Below, piece after piece: positions 1-6,955 of a DNA stretch of 12,962 bases (its first letter is position 1; every line of letters begins with the position of its first letter). The translations under genes were made by a program, and so were the position numbers. Under the pieces are notes generated by a model, which worked only from the letters and a program-made list of their open reading frames with translations, was not told where the DNA came from and did no database searches. Where the stretch lies: contig VSNK01000033.1 of assembly GCA_009774255.1 (NCBI GenBank), forward strand, positions 14,941-27,902, read 5' to 3'. The DNA is from Faecalicatena sp. Its GTDB lineage: Bacteria; Bacillota; Clostridia; Lachnospirales; Lachnospiraceae.

Positions 1-146
1 GTATTTCTGCCTGTGGACATTACGCCGTCCGCCTTTCCACCTGTGGACGTTGCGCCGTTCTTATTTCTGCCTGCGAACGTTGCGCCGTTCTTATTTCTGC
101 CTGTGGGCGTTGCACCGTTCTTATTTCTGCCGTCTGCATTTCTGCC
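1..146 (-). repeat. 30-bp in-frame tandem repeat encoding the C-terminal tail of the ABC ATPase
   Basis: On the minus strand, 30-bp units encode GRNKNGATPT, GRNKNGATFA, GRNKNGATST and a diverged GGKADGVMST, followed by the start of another unit (GRN) at the window edge. A partial unit, GRNAD, precedes them. Unit boundaries are near 131-102, 101-72, 71-42 and 41-12. The period is a multiple of three, so copy-number change keeps the frame. The encoded tail is Gly/Asn/Lys/Thr rich, hydrophilic and probably disordered. Confidence 0.9.
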
Positions 147-896
147 AATGGGAATGGATTCGTCCGACAATGTACGTATGGTATCCAGAAGCTCATCCAT
201 GAATTCCCGCCGGGTACCGCTCCTTGTAAGTTCTCCGTATATCCGTCCGTCTTTTAGTACCACAACCCTGTCGCAGAAGGATGCCGCGAAGCTGTCATGG
301 GTGACCATGAAAATGGTGGCGCCCATCTCCTTTTTTGCCTGTAAAAACGCGTCGATCACCGCCTTGCAGGACTTACTGTCCAGGTTCCCGGTCGGTTCGT
401 CCGCCAGAATGACATAGGGCTGGTTCATCAGCGCCCTTGCCACAGCTGTACGCTGCTTCTCGCCGCCGGAGACTTCGGCGGGATATTTATCCATGATCTT
501 CTCAATGCCGAAAAGACGGCAGATATTTTTCGCTTTTTCTTCCATCTGCAAGACCGGACGATGGGCAATGATCTGCGGAAGGCAGATATTTTCAAAAATA
601 CTCAGCCCGTCCAGGAGCATGAAATCCTGAAATACAAACCCCATCTGCCGGTTGCGGACCTTGGCCAGTTCCGTTTCTTTCAGATGCGAAATGTCGTGGC
701 CGGCCAGAGAGACTTCTCCCTGCTCATGCGGGATAAAACAGGAGATACAGTTGAGAAGTGTAGTCTTTCCCGAACCGGATGGCCCCATGACAGCCACGAA
801 TTCTCCCTTTTCCACTTGAAGCGATACATCCTTTAACACGGGATATACCTGGTTCCCTGATGAATAACTTTTTGACAAATGCTTAACCTGCAGCAT
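1..896 (-). CDS. ABC transporter ATP-binding protein (MacB/BceA-like), 3' end outside the window, with repeat tail
   Basis: The minus-strand frame is open from ATG at 896 to the window edge, 298 residues without a stop. Seen in order: Walker A GPSGSGKT (38-45), Q-loop Q90, signature VSGGEKQ (142-148), Walker B VILADEP (162-168) and switch His H200, so all catalytic elements are intact. The sequence resembles the ATPases that pair with FtsX-like permeases in peptide-antibiotic export or resistance (BceA, MacB, LolD group); its substrate cannot be told from this. A Shine-Dalgarno GAGGAGG (906-912) supports the start. Family members usually end near residue 230-255. Here the domain is followed from residue 251 by 10-residue repeats (consensus GRNKNGATxx) that run to the edge. 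A permease gene would be expected further left. Confidence 0.93.
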   Translation of the reverse strand, partial: MLQVKHLSKSYSSGNQVYPVLKDVSLQVEKGEFVAVMGPSGSGKTTLLNCISCFIPHEQGEVSLAGHDISHLKETELAKVRNRQMGFVFQDFMLLDGLSIFENICLPQIIAHRPVLQMEEKAKNICRLFGIEKIMDKYPAEVSGGEKQRTAVARALMNQPYVILADEPTGNLDSKSCKAVIDAFLQAKKEMGATIFMVTHDSFAASFCDRVVVLKDGRIYGELTRSGTRREFMDELLDTIRTLSDESIPIGRNADGRNKNGATPTGRNKNGATFAGRNKNGATSTGGKADGVMSTGRN

Positions 897-928
897 AGAA
901 CAGTTCCTCCTCATATCCGTTTTTTGTG

Positions 929-941
929 TACCTTTAAGGTA
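929..941. promoter_or_regulatory. 13-bp palindrome upstream of the ABC ATPase (possible operator)
   Basis: TACCTTTAAGGTA has perfect 6-bp arms around one central base and lies 33-45 bp upstream of the ATPase start codon. The position suits an operator. No confident -35/-10 pair was found beside it and no specific regulator is implied. Confidence 0.3.
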
Positions 942-1077
942 TACCCAAGGGCATCCCATTATGGCCATTCGGCCTTTCACAAGGTATCATTATTTTATCA
1001 AAACCCCTGATATGGCGCAGCTCCGCAAATGTCATATTTGGTATTCATTTTGTAAAGTTTGGCTGGGGGAATCACGA

Positions 1078-1438
1078 TTATCCGATCAGCCTTGTAAGCA
1101 TTTCATGATGGCGGCACACCTGCTCTACCTCATCAATCAGGCCTTCCTCTCCTACATCCTGACAAAATCTCTGCCCTTCGAACTCAGAATTAATATATCC
1201 GTCGAATTCACATTCTTTCAAATACTCGATCGGTTTTGCGTATTCAATCGAACAATCTTCGTATTGTCCGGGTTTTCCGGCAATTTCTGTCATATGATTG
1301 AATTTTCCATGGATACTTACAATGTATGGGACAATGTCCTTTTAAACGTTCCGCCGCCTCCCTGTGTGTCATGACATGGGAGTTCATAGAAGCCGCAGGA
1401 AATATGTTTTTATATATTTTTCTTAATATTACAGCCAC
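1078..1438 (-). pseudogene. Frameshifted 3' remnant of a sugar phosphate isomerase/epimerase (TIM-barrel) gene
   Basis: Two overlapping minus-strand frames join into one protein end. The upstream frame reads REAAERLK, then the other frame continues DIVPYIVSIHGKFNHMTE and later EFDGYINSEFEGQR and DEVEQV to the stop at 1078. This is the C-terminal pattern of xylose-isomerase-like TIM-barrel epimerases (IHGKF, GYI-SEYEG, final R-hydrophobic-G), recognised from memory of the family. Removing one A from the AAAA run at 1340-1343 restores a continuous reading, so a 1-bp insertion is the simplest cause. Only about 110 of the roughly 270-320 residues usual for the family remain. Sequence upstream of about 1440 is AT-rich with no coding signal, so the 5' part is deleted and the 5' boundary given is approximate. 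A sequencing error could explain the frameshift but not the missing 5' part. Confidence 0.75.
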
Positions 1439-1876
1439 TTTATTAAAATTTTAAATTTATTCATATATATTGGTCATGACACAAAAAAAGTGTACTTTGT
1501 TTTTTGATTTTGAGGATTGCAGATCTGATTGGGTTATGCTACACTGTACAGGAAGGATTCGAAAAGATATTCATCTTTTGTATTCTTGTCGGTGTATCAC
1601 CGGATTCCTCAACAATACGTTTTATTAAGCAGGCTTTTAGGCTGCAGTTTCATAAATAAACTGGTATAGATGTCATTTTCTGATTGGATTTTTCTTTCGC
1701 AAACGGATATTTCATGTTATGATTATCTTATTCTCAGGAAGATTCCAAATGTGCGGTCGGATTGGACCAGGGCGCCATCAACCTGCTCATCCATTTGATA
1801 AGACCGCACAGTTGGAAAAGATTCTCCAGATTTGACACTGGCAGTCCAAAAGCTCTGCAGGAGAAAGGAGAATCGA
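1439..1876. other. AT-rich intergenic region upstream of the Rpn gene
   Basis: No convincing gene was found on either strand. A weak promoter-like pair on the plus strand is TTGCAG (1517-1522) and TACACT (1540-1545), 17 bp apart. The right part holds a long-armed inverted repeat, listed separately. Short frames here lack ribosome binding sites or recognisable content. Confidence 0.5.
1744..1816. repeat. Inverted repeat (15-bp arms, one mismatch) before the Rpn gene
   Basis: The left arm TCCAAATGTGCGGTC (1744-1758) pairs with the right arm GACCGCACAGTTGGA (1802-1816) at 14 of 15 positions, enclosing 43 nt. No T-run follows, so it is not an intrinsic terminator. It could be a structured leader, a mobile-element scar or a regulator site. 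Confidence 0.6.
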
Positions 1877-2893
1877 ATGAACGAAACAGCCAAAACAACT
1901 CAAATGGCACAGAATGAAATCCAGAAAACCCAAATGGCACAGGGGGAACTAACCCCGGATCAGGCTGCAAAGGATGACTTTATCATGCACCCGACCGTGG
2001 ATGTATGCTTCGCCGGCCTGATGGAGAACCCAAAGGTGCGGAAAGGATTTTGTGCGGCAATCCTGCGGGTTTCTCCCGATACGATCAGGGATACGGAGCT
2101 GCTGCAGACCCATCTGCGCCGGGAATACGCGGATGACAAGCTTGGAATCCTGGACGTGCGGGTTCGACTGCTGGACGGTCTGCAGATTAACATGGAAATG
2201 CAGGTTAAGTACTTTGAATTTTGGGATGAACGGACGCTGTTCTACCTTTGTAAAATGTTTGCGGAACAGCTCAGGACTGGAGATTCCTATGAAAAATTGA
2301 AGAAATGTATCCACGTCAGTATCCTGGACTTTATCCATTTTCCGGAAGATACGGATTGTTACCGGACAATTGGTCTTCTGAACAAAAAGACGAATGCGCT
2401 TTACAGTGACAAGCTGGAATTACAGGTACTGGAATTAAAAAAGCTGCCGAAGGAGATAAAGACAGGGGAAGATATCGTCAATTGGATGCGTTTTTTGAAA
2501 GGAAAGAGCAAGGAGGATTTTGAAGTTATGGCAAACACGAGTGAATATCTGGGAGAGGCGTACGAAGCGCTGCAGAAGCTAAGCGCGGACGAGATCAAAC
2601 GCCTGGAATACGAAGAGCGGGAAAAAGCGCTGAAAGATTATAATACATTTGTCATCGGCGCGCAGAGACGGGCAGAGGAACGTGGTGAGAAACGTGGTGA
2701 GAAACGTGGCGAGAAACGTGGTGAGAAACGCGGTGAGAAACGCGGTGAGAAACGCGGTGAGAAACGCGGAAGAAAAGAAGGAATCGCTTTGGCAAAGAGG
2801 GTGTTTGGGTTGCATGCGCAAGGAAAGCCGGAACAGGAGATCGCGGCGGAATGCGGCATCACTGTAGAAGAGGTCCGGGAGATCCTGGAATAG
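1877..2893 (+). CDS. Rpn family recombination-promoting nuclease / putative transposase (PD-(D/E)XK)
   Basis: A 338-residue protein from ATG 1877. The frame extends upstream to a TTG at 1832, but a purine-rich ribosome site (AGGAGAAAGGAGAA) sits just before 1877. The N-terminal domain carries the Rpn/PD-(D/E)XK pattern: catalytic Asp D93 in ILDVRV, then E107 and Q109 in NMEMQ, followed by FWDERTLFYLCKMFAEQL. Relatives (the TIGR01784 group) are DNA endonucleases linked to RecA-independent recombination and are often annotated as transposases. The middle is helical and charged. Residues about 269-296 are GEKR repeats. The last 36 residues (IALAKRVF to EVREILE) look like a small helix-turn-helix-type segment. 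A CAAATGGCACAG duplication (1901 and 1931) makes a short N-terminal repeat. No terminal inverted repeats or target duplications are seen, so mobility is not shown. Confidence 0.88.
   Translation: MNETAKTTQMAQNEIQKTQMAQGELTPDQAAKDDFIMHPTVDVCFAGLMENPKVRKGFCAAILRVSPDTIRDTELLQTHLRREYADDKLGILDVRVRLLDGLQINMEMQVKYFEFWDERTLFYLCKMFAEQLRTGDSYEKLKKCIHVSILDFIHFPEDTDCYRTIGLLNKKTNALYSDKLELQVLELKKLPKEIKTGEDIVNWMRFLKGKSKEDFEVMANTSEYLGEAYEALQKLSADEIKRLEYEEREKALKDYNTFVIGAQRRAEERGEKRGEKRGEKRGEKRGEKRGEKRGEKRGRKEGIALAKRVFGLHAQGKPEQEIAAECGITVEEVREILE
2681..2764 (+). repeat. 12-bp tandem repeat (7 copies) encoding RGEK units
   Basis: Seven consecutive copies of CGYGGYGAGAAA run from 2681 to 2764, followed by a diverged RGRK unit. 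The first four copies mostly begin CGTGG and the last three CGCGG, which suggests two rounds of expansion. The period keeps the frame. The encoded stretch is highly charged, alternating basic and acidic, and probably a helical linker. Confidence 0.95.
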
Positions 2894-2926
2894 TATTGTT
2901 CTAAACAGCGCTCTGATCCAGTCCCC

Positions 2927-2954
2927 CTGGTTTGAATGCTCCGCCTGCTGGTTT
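2927..2954 (+). promoter_or_regulatory. Direct repeat CTGGTTT x2 with 21-bp periodicity before a LytTR regulator gene
   Basis: CTGGTTT occurs at 2927-2933 and 2948-2954, exactly 21 bp apart and 37 bp before the regulator start codon. LytTR regulators typically bind two direct repeats about two helical turns apart on one face of the DNA. The match to the published AgrA consensus is poor beyond the GTT core, so this is a candidate only. Confidence 0.35.
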
Positions 2955-2990
2955 ATCCAGGTTAGAAACTATAGGAAAGGAAAACAAAAT

Positions 2991-3695
2991 ATGATCCATA
3001 TTGGAATCTGTGACGACGAAGCATCCTTGCGGAAATCCCTCCGCATTCTGTTGGAAACGAAACTGCAGTTGATGGGGGAAGATTACCGCATATCCGAATA
3101 TGACTCCGGGGAGGGGCTGATCGCGAATGAAGGGACAGCATGGCCGGATATTTTATTTCTGGATATCGAGATGAAACAATTAAGCGGCATGGACACCGCG
3201 AGGCTCTTAAGGAAGAAGGAGGCCCGGACAATCCTTATCTTTGTGACAGCCTATCCTGACTTCGTATTTCAGGGATATGAGGTACACGCGTTCCATTATA
3301 TTTTAAAGCCTTACGAGGAGCACAAGATCCGGAATGTCCTGGAACAGGCGCTGGAAGAGCTCGGGAAGAGCCAGGAGCAGTTCTTTGCCCTGGAGCAGAA
3401 ATCCGGTGCCTTAAAAATCCCCATGAAAAAGATTCTGGCATTTTCCAGTGACAGAAGAAAGGTCGCGGTTCTGCTCGATGACGGAGAAAAGCTGGATTTT
3501 TATGGGAAGCTGAATGAGGTGGAAAAAAATCTCCCGGATTATTTTATCCGCTGCCATAACCGGCATCTGGTGAACTTGAATCACGTGGACGGCCTGGAAA
3601 AAGACTGCTGTATCTGCGGGACAATGCAGTTTCCGGTAAGCCGCTCCTGCCGCCAAAATCTGGAGATTGCATTTGCGCGGCTGCTGCTGCGGTAA
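2991..3695 (+). CDS. LytTR family response regulator (AgrA/VirR-like)
   Basis: A 234-residue protein with an N-terminal receiver domain (about 1-122) and a C-terminal LytTR DNA-binding domain (about 130-234). Receiver landmarks are the acidic pair D8/D9, phosphoacceptor D58 in ILFLDIEM, T86 in FVTAYPDF and K106 in ILKPYEE. The output domain shows FIRCHNRHLVNLNHV, typical of LytTR. It should be phosphorylated by the kinase encoded 14 bp downstream and then bind repeated promoter elements. The start is backed by AGGAAAGG about 10 bp upstream. Targets are unknown; bacteriocin, transporter or surface genes are common for the family. Confidence 0.94.
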   Translation: MIHIGICDDEASLRKSLRILLETKLQLMGEDYRISEYDSGEGLIANEGTAWPDILFLDIEMKQLSGMDTARLLRKKEARTILIFVTAYPDFVFQGYEVHAFHYILKPYEEHKIRNVLEQALEELGKSQEQFFALEQKSGALKIPMKKILAFSSDRRKVAVLLDDGEKLDFYGKLNEVEKNLPDYFIRCHNRHLVNLNHVDGLEKDCCICGTMQFPVSRSCRQNLEIAFARLLLR

Positions 3696-3709
3696 GGAGG
3701 ACGATACCC

Positions 3710-4987
3710 ATGGATTTTCTGACTATGCTCTCTTATTTGACTACAATTCCCAATCTGGTGCAAGGGTATCTGTTTTTCCGGATTCTCTGCCATTTTGCCA
3801 GAATACGGGCCGGAAAAATCTGGACCGCAGTTGTGTTTTTGGCCTGTGCAAACATCTGCAACATGGTCATTTTCCCTAACGACCTGATTAACGTAACAGG
3901 AGTGCTGGCCGGTTTCCTTGCACTGATGCTGATCGCCTTCCATGGCAGCGTCTGGCAGAAGCTGGCTGCCGTTGCGGTCCTGTATCCCCTGATCATCAGC
4001 CAGAACTTCCTTGTGATGGACATGCTGGGGGCCTGGGGAACTTCTCTGGGATGGCCCGCGGCGGTGGATGCTGCCTGCACCATCATGGATCCCCTTCTCC
4101 ATCTGCTGATCTGGTTCTGTATTTACCAGGTGTTTAAAAAACATCTTACGCAGTTGGAAAAACTGTTTGACGCAAAAACGTGGGGCATGCTCTGCATCAT
4201 CTGTCTGGCGTCCCTGGTGAGCATTACCAGCAGCATCTATTTTTCGCCCGAAGAAAGCTATAAAATGTGGCCCGCCGCTCTGGCCTGCTTTGCCACAAAC
4301 CTGGGATGTATTGCCCTTACGGAGTATTTTCTCGCCAGCATCCATCAGAATATGGAACGGAAAAACCTGATGCTGCAGAAAAATTATTATGAAGAGCTGG
4401 AACAGAATCAGGCCGAGATCCGTAAATTCCGCCATGATATGAACAATCATTTAAGCGTCATCTGGTCCCTGTTCCAATCAGGAAACCAGGATGAGGCCAG
4501 GCAGTATATGAAAGAAATCGCGTCGCAGACAGCCATGCGCACCCGTGTTTTTTGCAAAAACGGCATTATTAACGCCGTGCTCAACGCAAAATACAATCTG
4601 GCGCAGGAGAAGGAGATCGACTGTTTTTTCCACATTGACCTGGAAAAACTGATCGGCATCGACGCGGTCAGCCTTTGCTGCCTTTTTTCGAACACGCTGG
4701 ACAATTCCATCGAAGCCTGCGCCAAAATCCCTGAGCCCGCGCAGCGCCATATGTCCGTAAAAGCAAGAGTCGCGGAAAACGGCTATTTTACTTATGAGAT
4801 CACCAACACGAAGCAAAATGCCGTCACGGAACACAAGGGTAAGCTGATCTCGGATAAGGAGGACGCTGCCTCCCATGGGCTTGGCCTGTCGAATGTGCGG
4901 GAAGTGGTGGAAAAATACAACGGGACAATCGATATTTCCTATACGGAGAATCAGTTCACGGTGACGGTGCTGATCGGGGATGCGTGA
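3710..4987 (+). CDS. GHKL-domain sensor histidine kinase (AgrC-like)
   Basis: A 425-residue protein. Residues 1 to about 210 hold around six hydrophobic segments (AgrC-type membrane sensor). A coiled linker (about 212-240) leads to the phosphoacceptor H242 in KFRHDMNNHL, the N-box NTLDNSIEA (N332) and the glycine box GLGLSNV (390-396) of a HATPase_c domain. The start follows AAGGAGG (3694-3700), which overlaps the stop of the regulator gene, so the two are translationally coupled. The kinase probably senses an extracellular peptide through its membrane domain and phosphorylates the preceding LytTR regulator. No full agrB or agrD lies beside this pair. Its stop overlaps a tiny GTG-started frame, listed separately. 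Confidence 0.94.
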   Translation: MDFLTMLSYLTTIPNLVQGYLFFRILCHFARIRAGKIWTAVVFLACANICNMVIFPNDLINVTGVLAGFLALMLIAFHGSVWQKLAAVAVLYPLIISQNFLVMDMLGAWGTSLGWPAAVDAACTIMDPLLHLLIWFCIYQVFKKHLTQLEKLFDAKTWGMLCIICLASLVSITSSIYFSPEESYKMWPAALACFATNLGCIALTEYFLASIHQNMERKNLMLQKNYYEELEQNQAEIRKFRHDMNNHLSVIWSLFQSGNQDEARQYMKEIASQTAMRTRVFCKNGIINAVLNAKYNLAQEKEIDCFFHIDLEKLIGIDAVSLCCLFSNTLDNSIEACAKIPEPAQRHMSVKARVAENGYFTYEITNTKQNAVTEHKGKLISDKEDAASHGLGLSNVREVVEKYNGTIDISYTENQFTVTVLIGDA

Positions 4988-5040
4988 AGAAAATTGATAG
5001 CAAAAAGTTTCCGGGCAGGCACGTTAGTGCGTTACTATAG
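4984..5040 (+). other. Tiny 18-codon frame overlapping the kinase stop (possible agrD relic)
   Basis: GTG at 4984 overlaps the kinase stop codon (GTGA) and opens a frame reading VKKIDSKKFPGRHVSALL before TAG at 5038. The place, right at the end of an AgrC-like kinase, is where agrD lies in the second locus of this window. The Lys-rich start resembles AgrD leader sequences, but there is no Cys core or Pro-containing tail. It may be a decayed agrD or chance. Confidence 0.2.
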
Positions 5041-5063
5041 CAAAGAAAAAGGAGGAAATATAG

Positions 5064-5825
5064 ATGAACCCTGTAGTTGTGAGAAATTTGAAGATCGGGG
5101 ACGGGATCCCGAAAATCTGTGTACCCATCGTCGGCGTCACAAAAGAAGATATCATCAATGAAGCAAAAACATTTGAAGACATTCCTGTGGACGTGGCGGA
5201 GTGGCGTGCGGACTGGTTCGAGCAAGTATTTGAGACAGAAAAAGTAAAAGAAGTCCTCGCTGAACTGCGCGCCGCACTGAAGGAGACTCCTCTTCTGTTT
5301 ACATTCCGCACGTCCAAAGAGGGCGGCGAAAAGGCCATCGAGCCGGCGGCTTATGCGGCGCTCAATAAAGCCGTGGCAGAGACAGGCAATGTGGATCTGT
5401 TGGATGTGGAGGCATTTACCGGGGACGAGATCGTAAAAGACATCATTCAGGCAACCCACGAGGCGGGCGTTAAAGTGGTTGCTTCCAACCATGATTTTGA
5501 CAAGACACCAGAGCAGGCAGAGATTGTAGGAAGGCTGTGCAAAATGCAGGAGCTGGGTGCGGATATCCCGAAGATCGCGGTCATGCCCCGGAACAAAAAG
5601 GACGTGATTACCCTGCTTGCGGCCACGGAGGAAATGACACGGGAGCATGCGGATCGTCCGATCATCACCATGTCCATGGCAGGAACCGGCGTGATCAGCC
5701 GGCTGTGCGGGGAGGTGTTCGGCTCCGCTCTGACCTTCGGCGCGGCAAAGAAGGCTTCCGCTCCGGGTCAGATGGGAGTCCATGATCTGGAGACCGTGCT
5801 GAACTTGCTTCACAAAAGCTTATGA
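5064..5825 (+). CDS. aroD: Type I 3-dehydroquinate dehydratase
   Basis: A 253-residue, full-length class I enzyme that converts 3-dehydroquinate to 3-dehydroshikimate in the cytoplasmic shikimate pathway, by a Schiff-base mechanism. Family residues fall at the numbering used for the Salmonella enzyme: E46 in AEWRADW, H143 in SNHDF, the Schiff-base lysine K170 in IPKIAVMP, R213 and Q236 (APGQ). AAAGGAGGAAA before ATG 5064 is a strong ribosome site. It lies 76 bp behind the kinase on the same strand and could be cotranscribed, but no other shikimate gene is nearby. An alternative role in quinate use cannot be excluded. Confidence 0.97.
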   Translation: MNPVVVRNLKIGDGIPKICVPIVGVTKEDIINEAKTFEDIPVDVAEWRADWFEQVFETEKVKEVLAELRAALKETPLLFTFRTSKEGGEKAIEPAAYAALNKAVAETGNVDLLDVEAFTGDEIVKDIIQATHEAGVKVVASNHDFDKTPEQAEIVGRLCKMQELGADIPKIAVMPRNKKDVITLLAATEEMTREHADRPIITMSMAGTGVISRLCGEVFGSALTFGAAKKASAPGQMGVHDLETVLNLLHKSL

Positions 5826-6144
5826 AAGGCGGCAAAGTCAGACGGGCCCTGCGCTGTTACAGTTGACTCCTGAGTCGTGCACCACGCTGCACGGTCACAG
5901 GCCAGTACGTACCGGGGCTGGAATCCGGTCTCTTGCCGTAGGGTGATCACCGCCGGATCGTTACAGTTCACGGCTTAACCGGCCGCAAACTGTAACGCAT
6001 CCAGCCCATTGAAAAGTCGCCTTCGGCGAGGGGCTGGATGCCTGAAACCGCAGCTTTATCGGCCGGATGCCTTGCAGCGGGGTGCAAGGCACCGTGAATA
6101 GTAACGCCGGATCGCAGTAGCCGGAAATTATTGCAATATTGGGT
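5826..6144. other. Gene-free GC-rich region downstream of aroD, dense in inverted repeats
   Basis: No supported reading frame occurs here. The block from about 5856 to 6114 consists largely of stem-loops and repeated words, and its base composition differs from the AT-rich intergenic regions elsewhere in the window. There is no T-run typical of an intrinsic terminator. It resembles a dispersed intergenic repeat or a structured RNA element. Confidence 0.6.
5856..6114. repeat. Composite structured element: multiple perfect stem-loops plus direct repeats
   Basis: GTTACAGTT occurs at 5856-5864 and 5960-5968; the second copy pairs perfectly with AACTGTAAC (5988-5996). Directly adjoining, GCATCCAGCCC (5997-6007) pairs with GGGCTGGATGC (6031-6041) over 11 bp and encloses TCGCC-TTC-GGCGA (6017-6029). 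Next, TGCCTTGCA (6068-6076) pairs with TGCAAGGCA (6083-6091). CGTGCA/TGCACG (5876-5881, 5888-5893) forms another small hairpin. CGCCGGATCG appears as a direct repeat at 5951 and 6105, bracketing the three main stems. The layout suggests a REP/MITE-like repeat or a folded RNA; whether it is transcribed is unknown. Confidence 0.7.
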
Positions 6145-6173
6145 TTGACAGGTGGAACATCTGCTGATATATT
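6145..6173 (+). promoter_or_regulatory. Sigma-70 promoter for the 221-residue membrane protein gene
   Basis: The -35 TTGACA (6145-6150) is perfect, the spacer is 17 bp, and the -10 is TATATT (6168-6173). A start near 6180 gives a leader of about 40 nt before the TTG start codon. Confidence 0.75.
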
Positions 6174-6219
6174 TTAATGAGACAGTTTAGTTCCTGACTG
6201 CGAGAGGAGAGATGGGCAA

Positions 6220-6885
6220 TTGAAGGAAAAGATATTACATGGATTTCAGACCGCAGGAATGCTCCTCCTGGTGATCTGTCTGTACGGTTTGCTGTGGATT
6301 TATAATGAATGGGAAAGTGACAGAAAAGCGGACAGAGCAGATGACACGGTTGATCATTCCATACAGGCAGATATGATCGTAAATGATCAGGAACAGGCAG
6401 ATTCCGCACCGGGTGGAGGGGATGTAACGGAAGGAACGGATGACAAAGTCATCGAAACAGATGTAGACGAACTGCTGGTCGCACCTTCCCAGATAGCATG
6501 GTCACTGGAGACGATGAATACCATGAGAAATACATTGTGCGATGATGCGGACACGTTCGTTCTGGCACTGCCAAAATTACAGGATACAGATGGAAAGAAA
6601 TGGACAAACAAGGATCGAAAGCAGTCACAGGAGCGGCTGGAGGCCATTCTGGAACGGCAGAATCAGATTATGGACACTGTTTTGAGGTATCATTCGTCCA
6701 TATTAGCCGCATTGAAGTCTGAGGACTGGAGCGGCCAGGAAGAGATGATCTATGAAAGATATGTAGATGAAATGAAACGAAAGATTTCCTGGATGCAGAA
6801 AGAAATCTCGGCCATGGAAATTACTGACAAGCTGACCGAGTCCTGGCTGCGCGACAAGATCATGAAAATGTTCAGGAACTGGTAG
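6220..6885 (+). CDS. Membrane-anchored protein of unknown function
   Basis: A 221-residue protein I do not recognise. It starts at TTG 6220 after GAGAGGAGAG (6202-6211). An ATG at 6212 is out of frame and stops after three codons, and the next in-frame Met (residue 14) would cut into the hydrophobic helix. Residues 1-9 are Lys/His-bearing, 12-28 form one membrane helix, 31-85 are an acidic, probably disordered linker, and about 130-215 are charged and helical with coiled-coil character. No lipobox or sorting signal is seen. A single-gene unit is likely, with a strong promoter before it and an intrinsic terminator after it. It is probably an extracytoplasmic helical protein anchored at its N-terminus. 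Confidence 0.75.
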   Translation: MKEKILHGFQTAGMLLLVICLYGLLWIYNEWESDRKADRADDTVDHSIQADMIVNDQEQADSAPGGGDVTEGTDDKVIETDVDELLVAPSQIAWSLETMNTMRNTLCDDADTFVLALPKLQDTDGKKWTNKDRKQSQERLEAILERQNQIMDTVLRYHSSILAALKSEDWSGQEEMIYERYVDEMKRKISWMQKEISAMEITDKLTESWLRDKIMKMFRNW

Positions 6886-6955
6886 ATTATCGACAGCCAC
6901 TTAATCTATGCAACATCGCAAGTAAGGAATTGCAGAAAAATAACAATTTTCCATT

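Noticed and set aside
13..836. Plus-strand frames of 134 and 91 codons over the left ABC ATPase gene
   Set aside because: They lie opposite a frame with all ABC ATPase motifs; their composition reflects the antisense of that gene and of its repeats.
961..1374. Plus-strand 137-codon frame
   Set aside because: No ribosome site or recognisable content; it is antisense to the epimerase remnant.
1832..1876. TTG at 1832 as start of the Rpn protein
   Set aside because: The purine-rich ribosome site lies just before ATG 1877, and the added residues overlap the region between inverted repeat and ribosome site.
3581..4450. Long minus-strand frame (289 codons) under the regulator/kinase genes
   Set aside because: It is the antisense of two genes with clear domain motifs, with His/Gln-rich shadow composition and no own signals.
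4956..5813. Minus-strand frame of 285 codons opposite aroD
   Set aside because: aroD has every catalytic residue at family positions; the antisense frame has no recognisable motif.
5826..6114. CRISPR array or tRNA cluster in the hairpin-rich region
   Set aside because: No regularly spaced identical repeats with unique spacers, and no cloverleaf with a TTC-type T-loop and acceptor stem could be built.
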